From Verrucomicrobia bacterium 12-59-8 (GTDB lineage Bacteria; Verrucomicrobiota; Verrucomicrobiae; Verrucomicrobiales; Verrucomicrobiaceae): a stretch of 64,000 nucleotides of DNA. The notes under the pieces are model-generated. The model did no database searches and had not been told where the DNA came from. It saw only the letters and a program-made list of their open reading frames with translations. Positions 53,763 through 63,176 of this stretch are shown piece after piece (position 1 is the stretch's first letter; every line of letters begins with the position of its first letter). The position numbers and the translations under genes were made by a program. The stretch spans positions 1-64,000 of the forward strand of contig NCCR01000003.1 of NCBI GenBank assembly GCA_002279765.1, in the 5' to 3' direction.

Positions 53763-53955
53763 GCAAAGGCATGCCATGCGCTTCATTTCCATTCGGTGCT
53801 TTTCCTCGCTTGATGATCTTCCGGGGTGCTGGAGGCGGCAACGGCGTCTGCGAGCTATATGATATCAAACATGCAAACGCCCACCTTGGTCTTGCCATGA
53901 TATTATTACGTCAATTTTATCCTTGGCGGAGAGGAATCTGAACCAACGTTGGCGA

Positions 53956-54652
53956 ATGCTTCTCTTCATCCCCTACGAAATAGAGACTCTGACGCAGGAG
54001 CGCCCTTGGGCCAACTGGCTTGTGGTGGCGGCCTGCAGCCTCGTGTCTCTTGCTGCCTTATGGGAAACATCCCCGAAGAAACGGTCGAATCATTGGTTCT
54101 CAACGGCTGGACCTTCCCGGGCCTGGTAGGCCACGTGCTGCTGCATGCGGATTTTTTCCATCTCCTCGGCAACATGATCTTCCTGTGGGTTTCGGCAACA
54201 TGATCTTCCTGTGGGTTTTCGGCAACGCGATCTGCACCAACACCAGCAACTGGCTGTACCTCCCCACCTTTCTCGCCTGCACGCTCATCGCGGCGGCAGT
54301 GCATCTCATCGCGGATGGATCGCCTGCCATCGGTGCCAGCGGCGCGATCAACGGCATTGTGGGCATTGTGCTAGCGATGTATCCGCTCAACCGGGTAAAC
54401 GTATTCTGGGTGTTTCTAATACGTGGAGGCACCTTTACCTGCCCCGCCTGGGGAATCATCCTGTTCTGGTTCGCTTTCGATCTTTGGGGCGCTGCGACCG
54501 GCGGCGAACTCATCGCTTACTGGGCGCACATCGGCGGTCTCCTCGGCGGCGTCGGCATCGGCCTGCTGTGTCTGCACTATGGCTGGTTTCGGCTTACGCA
54601 GCTCGACCATTGCTCGCTCCTCGACATCTTGCGCCGGGAGCCGTCCGAGTAA
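53956..54652 (+). pseudogene. Rhomboid-family intramembrane protease, broken by two frameshifts
   Basis: Three frames together give a rhomboid protein. Frame 1 from the ATG at 53956 reads MLLFIPYEIETLTQERPW to about base 54062. Frame 2 reads to about 54203 with HADFFHLLGNMIFLW. Frame 3 reads to 54652 with the active-site GASGAINGIVG and a later AHIGGLLGG. The first shift fits one missing G in the TGGG run at 54061-54064. The second lies in an imperfect 26/27-bp tandem duplication (54168-54220). As read, no functional protease is made; sequencing error is possible for the 1-bp changes. Confidence 0.8.
54168..54220. repeat. 26/27-bp tandem duplication inside the rhomboid gene
   Basis: The unit GGCAACATGATCTTCCTGTG plus GGTTT(T)C occurs at 54168-54193 (26 bp, TTT) and 54194-54220 (27 bp, TTTT). 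It encodes GNMIFLWVF; a 27-bp copy would keep frame but the 26-bp copy does not. Confidence 0.85.
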
Positions 54653-54800
54653 ACGCCTGATGTCCCTGCGGGTTCGATGAACTTATGAAGCCAAATGCCA
54701 GACAAAAAGTGAACAAAGCCGTTGTGACAGGCGTTTTCTCACGGCAATTCATTGCTCCCCCCATTCCACCCCCGTGAATTCCCAACCCCAAACCAAAACC

Positions 54801-55373
54801 ATGCAGACCTGGCTCATTTACGCTCTCCTCACCGTGCTCTCCTGGGGCGTTTATGGGGTCATTCTTCACGCGGCGCGCTCCAAGATGCCCATGGGGCCGG
54901 AGACCCCCAATGCCAGCCTCAAGGCGTTTCTGTTTGTCTGCATCGCCTACGCCCTCATCGGTATCGTGGCCGCGCTCGTGCTGAAGGCCCGGGGTACGAA
55001 CTGGAGTTTCACGGGTGACACTGGCAGTGGCATTCCGCTCAGCCTCATCGCTGGCATCGCGGGAGCACTGGGTGCCCTCACATTGGTCCTCGCACTCGGC
55101 GCGGCCTCCGCACCTCTCATCAAAGGCGGCGGCGGTTTCGGCCTCGCTGCTGCTGCTGCCGTCATGCCCATTGTTTTTGCCGGTGCGCCAGTCATCAACA
55201 CCATCACCGCCATGCTGGTGCATCCGCCAGAAGGCGGCTTCAAATCGCTGCCTGTTCCATTCCTTATCGGTTGCCTCATGGCCGCCAGCGGAGCCTTCCT
55301 GGTGGCCAAATACGCCCCATCCAACACCGGTGGTGCTGCTCACAAGCCTGCCGCAGCCTCCAAGCCCCATTGA
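54801..55373 (+). CDS. EamA-like small membrane protein
   Basis: A 190-residue protein from the ATG at 54801 (GTG at 54774 would add 9 residues). It has about five hydrophobic helices (MQTWLIYALLTVLSWGVYGV; LFVCIAYALIGIVAALVL; LSLIAGIAGALGALTLVLAL; a Gly/Ala-rich helix; PFLIGCLMAASGAFLVA). It resembles half of an EamA/DMT transporter and could act as a dimer. The C-terminal tail is Ala/Lys-rich. The substrate is unknown. The HAD gene begins 1 bp after its stop. Confidence 0.7.
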   Translation: MQTWLIYALLTVLSWGVYGVILHAARSKMPMGPETPNASLKAFLFVCIAYALIGIVAALVLKARGTNWSFTGDTGSGIPLSLIAGIAGALGALTLVLALGAASAPLIKGGGGFGLAAAAAVMPIVFAGAPVINTITAMLVHPPEGGFKSLPVPFLIGCLMAASGAFLVAKYAPSNTGGAAHKPAAASKPH

Positions 55374-55374
55374 G

Positions 55375-56067
55375 ATGGCACGCCTGCTCCTCTTCGACAT
55401 CGACGGCACTCTGATCGACAGCAATGGCGCTGGCGGCGCGGCGATTCTCGATGCGGCTGAAGAACACTTCGGCATTCAGCGCGAGTTGCTGCCGCCGCTC
55501 CAGCTCGCCGGAGCCACGGATCCCGCGATTGCGATGGATGTGTTCGGCTACATGAACCGCAGCCACACACCGGAGGAGGTCACTGCGTTTCTTGACCGCT
55601 ACCTTTCCCATCTCCAGCGCCGCCTGCAGGCGGAGGACTTCACTGGCACCACCCTGCCCGGGGTGACGCAGCTGCTGCAAGCCCTGCGCGGTGAAAGCGC
55701 CGCGCATCTCGGTCTGCTCACCGGCAACGTACGTCGCGGTGCCGTGATCAAGCTGTCGCGCCACGGCATCTACGAACATTTCATCGAAGGCGGCTTTGGC
55801 AGCGACCATCATGACCGCAACCAGCTGGGCCCCGTGGCGCTGGGACGCATGCAGGACGCCACAGGTTCAACCTACGACCTCGCCAACGTCATCGTGATCG
55901 GCGACACGCCGAAGGACATCCGCTGCGCTGAAGCCTTCGGGGCCAAATGCCTTGCCGTCGCGACGGGTGAGTATTCGTATGCTGAATTGAGCGCCTTGAA
56001 TCCCTGGCGCTGCGTTGAATCGTTTGCCGATGTGCCGGCCATCGTCGAGCTGCTGCTGCGCGACTGA
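55375..56067 (+). CDS. HAD-family hydrolase (phosphoglycolate phosphatase-like)
   Basis: A 230-residue haloacid dehalogenase-fold phosphatase from the ATG at 55375. It has motif I DIDGTLIDSNG, motif II Thr in LLTGNV, a Lys in the later helix (RRGAVIKLS) and motif IV VIGDTPKDIRCA. A helical cap is inserted after motif I, as in the phosphoglycolate/beta-phosphoglucomutase group. The substrate is unknown. Close spacing with the genes on both sides suggests a transcript from 54801 to 57773. Confidence 0.85.
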   Translation: MARLLLFDIDGTLIDSNGAGGAAILDAAEEHFGIQRELLPPLQLAGATDPAIAMDVFGYMNRSHTPEEVTAFLDRYLSHLQRRLQAEDFTGTTLPGVTQLLQALRGESAAHLGLLTGNVRRGAVIKLSRHGIYEHFIEGGFGSDHHDRNQLGPVALGRMQDATGSTYDLANVIVIGDTPKDIRCAEAFGAKCLAVATGEYSYAELSALNPWRCVESFADVPAIVELLLRD

Positions 56068-56073
56068 TTTCTC

Positions 56074-57000
56074 ATGAGCAACACCTCAGACGCCACGCGT
56101 GCCATGCGGCTCTCGCTTGCTGTGGGGTTCCTGATGCTCGTGCTCAAGATGGGGGCATACATTCTGACCGGCTCGGCGGCGATCCTTGGCGATGCAGCGG
56201 AATCCGTTGTGCATGTCGCTGCCGTAATGTTCGCGACCTTCAGCCTCGGTCTGCTGCACAAACCGGCCGATGCCGACCACCCCTACGGCCACAGCAAGAT
56301 CGCGTTCTTCTCCGCCGGTATTGAAGGCGGGCTGATCATTCTCGCGGCTTTGTTCATCATTTATGAATCAGTGCGCCGCCTGCTGCTGCACCTGCCGCCC
56401 GCCAATTTGGACCAGGGCCTGGCGCTCACCGCGCTCACGATTGTCATCAATGCCGTGCTCGGCACATATCTCATCCGGACGGGAAAAAAACAAGGCTCCT
56501 TGATTCTAGAATCCAACGGCAAGCATGTGCTCACTGACGTGTGGACCAGCCTCGGTGCTATCATCGGCCTCAGCCTCGTCGCTTTGACTGGCTGGCATAG
56601 CTGGGATTCGATCTGCGGCCTCCTCATGGCCGCCAACATCATCTGGACCGGCTACGGTCTCATGCGTCAGAGCGTCGGTGGTCTCATGGACACCGCCGAT
56701 CCTAAACTGAACGCCGTACTGGATGCCGCGCTCCGCCGCGAAACTGAGAAGCACGGCCTTCAGTTTCATGCGCTGCGCCATCGTGACGCCGGCGAAATGC
56801 ACTACGTCGAAGTCCATCTGCTCTTCGCGGACGACATCATGCTGCGCGATGCCCACCGCATCGCCACCGAGATCGAAACCGCCGTGCAGGACAGCGTGGC
56901 GAATCCGGTGCTGATCACCACGCATCTCGAATGCCAGGGTGACCACGATGAACTGCATCAGCACGGTGAGGCAAGCGACCCTCATAGCATCCGTGCATGA
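56074..57000 (+). CDS. Cation diffusion facilitator transporter
   Basis: A 308-residue CDF protein with six membrane helices (to ~205) and a C-terminal cytosolic domain (about 210-290). The metal site of helix 5 is intact (HVLTD), but the helix 2 motif reads DAAESVVHV, giving Glu and His where most members have His/Asp and Asp. Metal selectivity may thus differ from the Zn-type. The C-terminus is His-rich (HDELHQHGEASDPH). It exports Zn2+, Fe2+, Mn2+ or a similar ion in exchange for protons. Its stop overlaps birA by four bases. Confidence 0.88.
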   Translation: MSNTSDATRAMRLSLAVGFLMLVLKMGAYILTGSAAILGDAAESVVHVAAVMFATFSLGLLHKPADADHPYGHSKIAFFSAGIEGGLIILAALFIIYESVRRLLLHLPPANLDQGLALTALTIVINAVLGTYLIRTGKKQGSLILESNGKHVLTDVWTSLGAIIGLSLVALTGWHSWDSICGLLMAANIIWTGYGLMRQSVGGLMDTADPKLNAVLDAALRRETEKHGLQFHALRHRDAGEMHYVEVHLLFADDIMLRDAHRIATEIETAVQDSVANPVLITTHLECQGDHDELHQHGEASDPHSIRA

Positions 57001-57773
57001 TCCCGCTTGATGCCAGGGCATTGAATGACGACACGCTGCCGTGGCGCGTCACGGTGCTGGATGAAGTGGGGTCCACCAGTGACTGGCTCAAACAAAACGC
57101 TGCAGACCTGCCCGTCGGCACTGTGGTGTTCACCGAATCACAGACCGCAGGCCGGGGCCGGCGTGAGAACCGCTGGATCGCCCCACGCGGCAAAGATTTG
57201 ATGTTCTCCCTGCTGCTGAAGCCTGCGGCTTCCATGGAGAAATGGCCGCGCATCACCACCCTGGCGGCGCTGGCCATCTGCAAAGCCATCGAGGCCGAAC
57301 TGCCGCTCCAACCACGCATCAAGTGGCCCAACGATGTTTATTTGAGTGACCGCAAGGTCAGCGGCCTGCTGGCTGAGACCGTCTCCACACGTGACGGGAT
57401 GCTGATCGTTCTGGGCATTGGGCTGAATGTGAACACGCTCGATTTTCCGCCTGATCTGCCTGCCACCTCGCTGCTGCGAGATCTCGCCAGCCCCGTAATG
57501 CGCGAGATCGACCGCAACGCGTTTGCCAACCGCCTGCTGAACGCGCTGCAGACCGAGTTCGCACGCATCGACGACGATTTCCCCTCTGTGATTGCTGAAG
57601 TCCGTGAGCGCAGCTGGCTGGCTGGCAGGCAGATCCGCTGCCGTGCCGAAGGTCGTGAAGTGCATGGGCGTGCCCTGGATTTGAACGAAGAGGGCCACCT
57701 CATGCTTGCCCTGCCAGATGGCAGTTCACTCACCCTCACCAGCGCGGAAGAAATCCGCGATGTGAGAATTTGA
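56997..57773 (+). CDS. birA: Biotin--[acetyl-CoA carboxylase] ligase
   Basis: A 258-residue biotin-protein ligase without an N-terminal DNA-binding domain, so not a repressor type. The biotin/ATP motif is GRGRRENRWIAPRGKDLMFSL, the Lys loop is KWPNDVYLSDRKVSGLLAE, and the C-terminal SH3-like domain is present (GREVHGRALDLNEEGHLML). It activates biotin to biotinyl-AMP and attaches it to BCCP. It begins within the CDF gene stop. Confidence 0.92.
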   Translation: MIPLDARALNDDTLPWRVTVLDEVGSTSDWLKQNAADLPVGTVVFTESQTAGRGRRENRWIAPRGKDLMFSLLLKPAASMEKWPRITTLAALAICKAIEAELPLQPRIKWPNDVYLSDRKVSGLLAETVSTRDGMLIVLGIGLNVNTLDFPPDLPATSLLRDLASPVMREIDRNAFANRLLNALQTEFARIDDDFPSVIAEVRERSWLAGRQIRCRAEGREVHGRALDLNEEGHLMLALPDGSSLTLTSAEEIRDVRI

Positions 57774-57897
57774 GGGATTTCAGCCAAGTTGGCTCAGGAT
57801 CTGCCTCCTAAGCCGGCCAACCTGCCGAACACTCTCAGCTTGAGTTTTTTACCGCATGAGCTTTAGAGTGCATCCGGCTATCCACGACTATTTCTGC

Positions 57898-60800
57898 ATG
57901 AGCGACGAAACCTCCCCCCCTATCTCTCCTGAAGAAAATCCAGCGGAAGGCCCCACCTTCCCTACGCTGGAGGAAATGGCGACACTGCTGCCGCAGTATG
58001 AGTTTCACGATATTCTCGGCGTCGGCGGCATGGGTGCGGTGTATCTCGCCCGACAGGCGGCGCTGGACCGCTGGGTGGCCATCAAACTCCTGCCCGAATC
58101 CGCCGCTCAGAATGAGGAAGATGCTGGCCGCTTCATCACGGAAGCGCGCTCCATGGCCAGACTCACACATGTACACATAGCAGCGGTTTATGACTTCGGC
58201 CAGACCACGCAGGGGCACCTCTATTTGGTCATGGAGTATGTGAGCGGACTGGACCTGCACCGCCTCATTCACAGCAATGCAGTGACTCCCGAGCGCATCC
58301 GCAGCCTTGTCCCGCAGCTATGTGACGCGCTCGCCTACGCCCACAGTCACAACATCATCCATCGAGACATCAAGCCCGCCAACATCCTCATCAGCGAGGA
58401 CTGGCAGACGAAGATCGTCGATTTCGGTCTCGCACGTGACAAGGACACCGATACGGCCGGCGAGGCCGAATATGGTACTCCGGACTACGTCGCCCCCGAG
58501 CGCCTGCAGGCTGGTGCCACGGTGGACCATCGCGCTGACATCTACGCGCTGGGGGTGGTCATCCACGAAATGTTCACCAAGCTCACGCCGCAGGCAGCCG
58601 GTGCAGCGGCAGGCCAGGACGTGCCGGCGGCATACGCCAGCGTCGTGAGCCGCTGCATGATGGCGGACCCCGCACACCGCTTTCAGAAATGCAGCGAAAT
58701 CAAAGCATTCCTCAATGCCGCCGCCATCGCTGCCACCACTCCGGCTGCGGCCGCGCCGCCTCCCGTGCATCGCGCACCGCCCCCGCAATTGCAGGCTAGA
58801 ATACGACCGCAAGGATCCGTCCGCGTGCCAGAGAAACAAGGCTCATCCGGGTGGCTCTGGGCTGCGGCTTGCATCATTTTACTGGTGGTCGGCGGCTGGT
58901 TCATCCAGCAGCAGAGCAAGCGCGACGCAGCCACCCAGTCCAACCCAGATGCCAGTGCCGGAACAGCACCCGGGGCAGATTCAAAAAGTGGTGCAGCCAC
59001 CACCCCTCAAATGGCCAATGGTGCGGCAGCTCCCTCCGACACCAGCAGTGTACCCGACGGACCGTTCAAGCCCAAGGCTGGTGGCTTAGCCGTTCTCAGC
59101 CGACTCAAAGGTCACAAAGAAATCGTCTATTCCTGCTCCCTCCTCGCCGACCAGCGGCGTGCGGTTTCTGGTGGTCACGATGATACGCTTATACTCTGGG
59201 ACGCGGCCACCGGCGCTGAACTGAAACGCTTCCCTTCTCCCGTCGGCGATATTCACTGCGTCGAGGCGGCGGCTGATGGCAAACGCATTCTGCTGTATTC
59301 ATTTCGCACACATCAGGCCGCCATTTTCGACATTGAGCAGGGACGAACCATCGCCAGCGTCAACGGACCCGGTAACCGGCTGACCTATGCAACCTGGGAC
59401 GCCGACCAAAAAGGCGTCTATTTGCTGACCAATGACACGCATGGCGGCGTCTATCACTGGGACCCTTCGAAGGGGGCTCTGCCGCAGCAGTTCTCCGAGT
59501 GGCCACGCGCGGCTTATCACCTCTTCCCCCTGCCCACGACCAGGCCTGAAGAAGCGTCCCAGCTTCTGGTGATTGGCAGCACCATGAAGCCCAATCCGAA
59601 CCCAGGCCCCGGCTCAAATCAAAGCCTCGTCATGGACAAGCCCTGGGCCGCGCTATTCTCCGCGCCTGACCACCGCCTCATCCGCGACCTGCCGGACTAC
59701 ACCAACATTCGCAACCGCCTTTCCCTCTCCCCGGACGGCAGTACGCTCGTTGGAGGTCTCGGCCCCCTCTACCTGCTTGATGTTCCTGCGCTCACCACGC
59801 GCTTCCTCATCAATCCGCCTGCTGGCCTCAGTTGCACGGGCATGGCCTGGGCAGGCGCTGGCCGCCTCCTCGTCTGCGGCTATGCCAATGGCAGCCTGCT
59901 CTTCCGCGAGGCCGACACCGGGGCCGAACTTGTCAGCCTCGACATCGGCATGCGCGCCAACACGATCCGCATCTCCCAGGATGAAAGCTGGATGCTGGTC
60001 TCAGGGTTCCCAATCGACATTAAAAATCCGCAGCCGGATGACTTCGATGTGCTCGTCGTCCGCCTCCCGGATTTGAACAGACTCGGCACGAACAAAAGCT
60101 TCCTCACCCTGGCCTCGCGTCAGATTGCCAGACTGGGAAAATTTGACCCTGAACTCGCTGCGTTGCGCACTCAGGCCACCCCGCCCGATTCGCTTGCCAA
60201 CGCTGAGCTGCTCCGCGCACAGATCCTCGATCTCACCAACAAATACGGCGCTGCATTGACTCGTTTGGCCGCCACCGCGCCTCCCAATGACCAGCTCGCC
60301 ATGCGCGCTGAGGCGAATGCCATCGCCGCTGGCCAGCCGGTGCCAGATCGTACCACCGACGCTGCGACTTCGGGTGAGCACAATCGCCTTCGTGGCATCT
60401 ACCGCCAGCAGACCGCCCAGCTCGAGACTCGCCGCCAGGAAGCAGAGTATGCCGTGCGCAAAAACCTCGAAGGCGGAGTCAAAAGTCTCGCCTTCAAACG
60501 CCTGCAGACGGGTGATCGCCTTGGCACGGCCCGCTGCGACGCGCTGCTTGCCAGCATGGCTGCCTACAAGCCTGTCAGCCATGTGGCAGTGGTGGCTCCT
60601 CCTCCAGCACGCCCGGCACCAGCCATCCCACGCCCTGCTCCGATGCCCGTCACCCCTGCGGCTTCAAAAGTTCCTTTCGCAACCAATGTCAAAATTGAAG
60701 TCCTGCTGGGCCGTCCCACCAAAACCGAAGGCGGTGATTTTGACGACGAAATGCAGGTGATCAATCCGCGCATCAAACTGACGAATTCTTCGACCACGCA

Positions 60801-61152
60801 GGCCTACGAAGGCCACGTGGTGAATTTCATTTTGTTCGGCGAAAGCACGATTGACATGAAGGTCAGCAAGGTGCTGCAGCGTGTGAGTTTCCCGGTTTCC
60901 CTACCCATCCGTCAGATGTTCGAAAACAAACTGCCCAGCGTGACCACTAAATTTGACACGACGGGTGCCAAATTTGGCTACAAATATCAAGGCTGGGCGG
61001 TGCAGGTCATCGGCCCTCAAGGTGAGATCGTCCTGACCAAGTCCACTTCATCGACGATGGAGAAGCTGCCGGAACTGGTCAAACTGATGGAAGAGGATCA
61101 GTGCTACGACAAAAAACTCAAAAACGTGCCTGCGCCCGTCCTGGTTTATTAG
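57898..61152 (+). CDS. Transmembrane Ser/Thr protein kinase with WD40-like sensor
   Basis: About 1084 residues from the ATG at 57898 (57856 is also possible). The kinase domain (about 34-275) has GVGGMGAVYLARQ, the VAIK Lys63, HRDIKPANILI and DFGLARD, all intact. A Pro-rich linker and one membrane helix follow (WLWAAACIILLVVGGWFI, near 320-337). Next comes a WD40-like propeller (about 400-740: GHKEIVYSCSLL, DTLILWDAATGAELKRF), a helical region and a C-terminal domain of unknown type. This Hanks-type kinase layout is common in PVC bacteria. The periplasmic part may sense an external cue; the ligand is unknown. Confidence 0.9.
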   Translation: MSDETSPPISPEENPAEGPTFPTLEEMATLLPQYEFHDILGVGGMGAVYLARQAALDRWVAIKLLPESAAQNEEDAGRFITEARSMARLTHVHIAAVYDFGQTTQGHLYLVMEYVSGLDLHRLIHSNAVTPERIRSLVPQLCDALAYAHSHNIIHRDIKPANILISEDWQTKIVDFGLARDKDTDTAGEAEYGTPDYVAPERLQAGATVDHRADIYALGVVIHEMFTKLTPQAAGAAAGQDVPAAYASVVSRCMMADPAHRFQKCSEIKAFLNAAAIAATTPAAAAPPPVHRAPPPQLQARIRPQGSVRVPEKQGSSGWLWAAACIILLVVGGWFIQQQSKRDAATQSNPDASAGTAPGADSKSGAATTPQMANGAAAPSDTSSVPDGPFKPKAGGLAVLSRLKGHKEIVYSCSLLADQRRAVSGGHDDTLILWDAATGAELKRFPSPVGDIHCVEAAADGKRILLYSFRTHQAAIFDIEQGRTIASVNGPGNRLTYATWDADQKGVYLLTNDTHGGVYHWDPSKGALPQQFSEWPRAAYHLFPLPTTRPEEASQLLVIGSTMKPNPNPGPGSNQSLVMDKPWAALFSAPDHRLIRDLPDYTNIRNRLSLSPDGSTLVGGLGPLYLLDVPALTTRFLINPPAGLSCTGMAWAGAGRLLVCGYANGSLLFREADTGAELVSLDIGMRANTIRISQDESWMLVSGFPIDIKNPQPDDFDVLVVRLPDLNRLGTNKSFLTLASRQIARLGKFDPELAALRTQATPPDSLANAELLRAQILDLTNKYGAALTRLAATAPPNDQLAMRAEANAIAAGQPVPDRTTDAATSGEHNRLRGIYRQQTAQLETRRQEAEYAVRKNLEGGVKSLAFKRLQTGDRLGTARCDALLASMAAYKPVSHVAVVAPPPARPAPAIPRPAPMPVTPAASKVPFATNVKIEVLLGRPTKTEGGDFDDEMQVINPRIKLTNSSTTQAYEGHVVNFILFGESTIDMKVSKVLQRVSFPVSLPIRQMFENKLPSVTTKFDTTGAKFGYKYQGWAVQVIGPQGEIVLTKSTSSTMEKLPELVKLMEEDQCYDKKLKNVPAPVLVY

Positions 61153-61260
61153 ACCGTTTCTCCACGGGCAGGCGGCTGACGCAGCCCATGGAGCCGCTCC
61201 GCCGCAGGCCGTGTTCGTGATTGAACTGCCCGCCACCTCATACTATGAGGCAGGCCACCC

Positions 61261-63012
61261 ATGTTTCGCGCCCTCCTCACGTCCCGTCTCCAAGCCGCCT
61301 TCATCGCCGCCGGCATTGATCTGCCCGAAGGTTTCACCCCCGGTGTCGTCATCGCATCTGACACGCGCTTTGGTGATTACCAAAGCAATGCGGCGATGGT
61401 TTTGGCCAAACAGCTCAAGACGAACCCGCGTGCGCTCGCGGAGCAGATCAAGGCGGCGCTCCAGGTCGAAGATCTGTGCGAAAAGATCACCGTGGATGGC
61501 CCGGGCTTTCTCAACCTCACACTCAGCGCCGCCGCACTGGCCCAAAGGCTCTCCGTCATCGTCAAAGATGACCATGTGGGAGTGCCCCCCGTCGCACAGG
61601 CCAAGACCATCGTGGTCGATTTCTCCGCGCCAAACATCGCCAAGCCGATGCATGTGGGCCACATCCGCAGCACCTTCATTGGCGATTCGCTGGCCCGCGT
61701 AGCGCGCTTCATCGGCCACAAGGTTATCACGGACAACCATGTCGGCGACTGGGGAACACAGTTTGGCATGATCATCCTCGGCTGGAAGACGCAGCTTGAT
61801 CAATCCAAGCTCCAGGCGGACCCGATTCATGAGCTGGTCAGCGTTTACAAGGCCGTGAACGCCGCAGCGAAAGCGGACGAAGCTGTGCTCGAAATCTGCA
61901 AAGGCGAGCTTGTGAAGCTGCAGCAGGGCGATGCCGAAAACCTCGGCATCTGGAAGGAATGCGTGCGCCTCACACTCGAACAGCTCGAAAAAGTGTACGG
62001 TGCGCTCGACATCAAGTTTGACCATTACCTTGGCGAGAGCTTCTACAATGACGCCCTGGCACCGCTCGTGGCGGAGATGCTCAATCAAGGCATCGCCACG
62101 ATCAGCGAAGGTGCCACCGTGGTCTTCAGCGACGGCTGCGTGAAGCCTGAGAACGACCCCTTCCTGATTCGCGACAAGGACGAATGGAAACCCGCGCCCT
62201 GCATCATCCGCAAAGGTGACGGAGGCTACCTCTACGCCACTACCGACCTCGCCACCATCGACTACCGCGTGAAGGAATGGCAGGCGGACGAAATCTGGTA
62301 TGTCGTCGGCGCGCCGCAGCAATTGCACTTCCGCCAGGTCTTCGCCGCCGCGCAGCGTCGTGGCATCACCACGAAGATGATCCACATCGCCTTCGGCAGC
62401 ATTCTGGGGCCGGACGGCAAGATGTTCAAAACCCGCAGTGGTGAAACTGTGGGGCTCCTCGAAGTCATCGACGAAGCCATCGAGCGCGCACGTGCTGCCG
62501 CCGATGAGAAAGAGCAGGGCCTCAGCGATGCCGAGAAGGACGAGATCGCCCGCATCATTGGCGGTGGTGCCGTCAAGTATGCCGAACTGAGCCAGAACCG
62601 ACTCACCGACTACAAATTCAGCTGGGACAAAATGCTCTCGCTGCAAGGCAACACTGCGCCCTACCTGCTGAACGCCTACGTCCGCACCCGCAGCATCTTC
62701 CGCAAGCTCGACGGTGCCGTCGTGCTCACCGACGATCTCGCCCTCACCGAGCCCGCCGAACGCGCGCTCGCAATGAAGCTGGCCCAGTTTGCCGAAAACG
62801 CCCACGACATCCTCGACGACCACCGCCCAAACCTGCTCGCGAATTACCTCTACGAACTCGCGGACACCTACCACAGCTTCTATGAAGCCTGCCACGTCCT
62901 CCGCGCCGAAGGCACTGCCCGAAACACGCGGCTGACGCTTTGCGAAGCCACCAGCCGTGTCCTCAGGACTGGCCTTGGCCTGCTGGGTATTCAGACGACG
63001 GAGCGGATGTGA
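61261..63012 (+). CDS. argS: Arginine--tRNA ligase
   Basis: A 583-residue class I synthetase from the ATG at 61261. The N-terminal Add-1 domain (1-110) precedes the HIGH-type motif in APNIAKPMHVGHIRSTFIGD, and the KMSKS-type loop reads KMFKTRSGETVGL, the usual ArgRS variant. The DALR anticodon domain covers about residues 460-583. It charges tRNA-Arg. Neighbouring genes are not functionally related. Confidence 0.96.
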   Translation: MFRALLTSRLQAAFIAAGIDLPEGFTPGVVIASDTRFGDYQSNAAMVLAKQLKTNPRALAEQIKAALQVEDLCEKITVDGPGFLNLTLSAAALAQRLSVIVKDDHVGVPPVAQAKTIVVDFSAPNIAKPMHVGHIRSTFIGDSLARVARFIGHKVITDNHVGDWGTQFGMIILGWKTQLDQSKLQADPIHELVSVYKAVNAAAKADEAVLEICKGELVKLQQGDAENLGIWKECVRLTLEQLEKVYGALDIKFDHYLGESFYNDALAPLVAEMLNQGIATISEGATVVFSDGCVKPENDPFLIRDKDEWKPAPCIIRKGDGGYLYATTDLATIDYRVKEWQADEIWYVVGAPQQLHFRQVFAAAQRRGITTKMIHIAFGSILGPDGKMFKTRSGETVGLLEVIDEAIERARAAADEKEQGLSDAEKDEIARIIGGGAVKYAELSQNRLTDYKFSWDKMLSLQGNTAPYLLNAYVRTRSIFRKLDGAVVLTDDLALTEPAERALAMKLAQFAENAHDILDDHRPNLLANYLYELADTYHSFYEACHVLRAEGTARNTRLTLCEATSRVLRTGLGLLGIQTTERM

Positions 63013-63176
63013 TCAGGCTGACCGCGCATCATCAACAGTGTGCGTGATAAAAAAATCCAGCCCCTGGTCCGCTCTCATGCGGAGGTGGGTGACTGGCCCA
63101 ATCTGACAGAATAAGGAATCGCTGGCACGCCCGCCATTCGTCATTCATCATTCTTCCTTCGTCATTATTTCCTCCC

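Noticed and set aside
63030..63058. Hairpin CGCGCA/TGTGCG followed by TGATAAAAAAA after argS
   Set aside because: The A-run is on the coding strand, so it would not make a U-tract for the argS transcript, and no minus-strand gene ends there.
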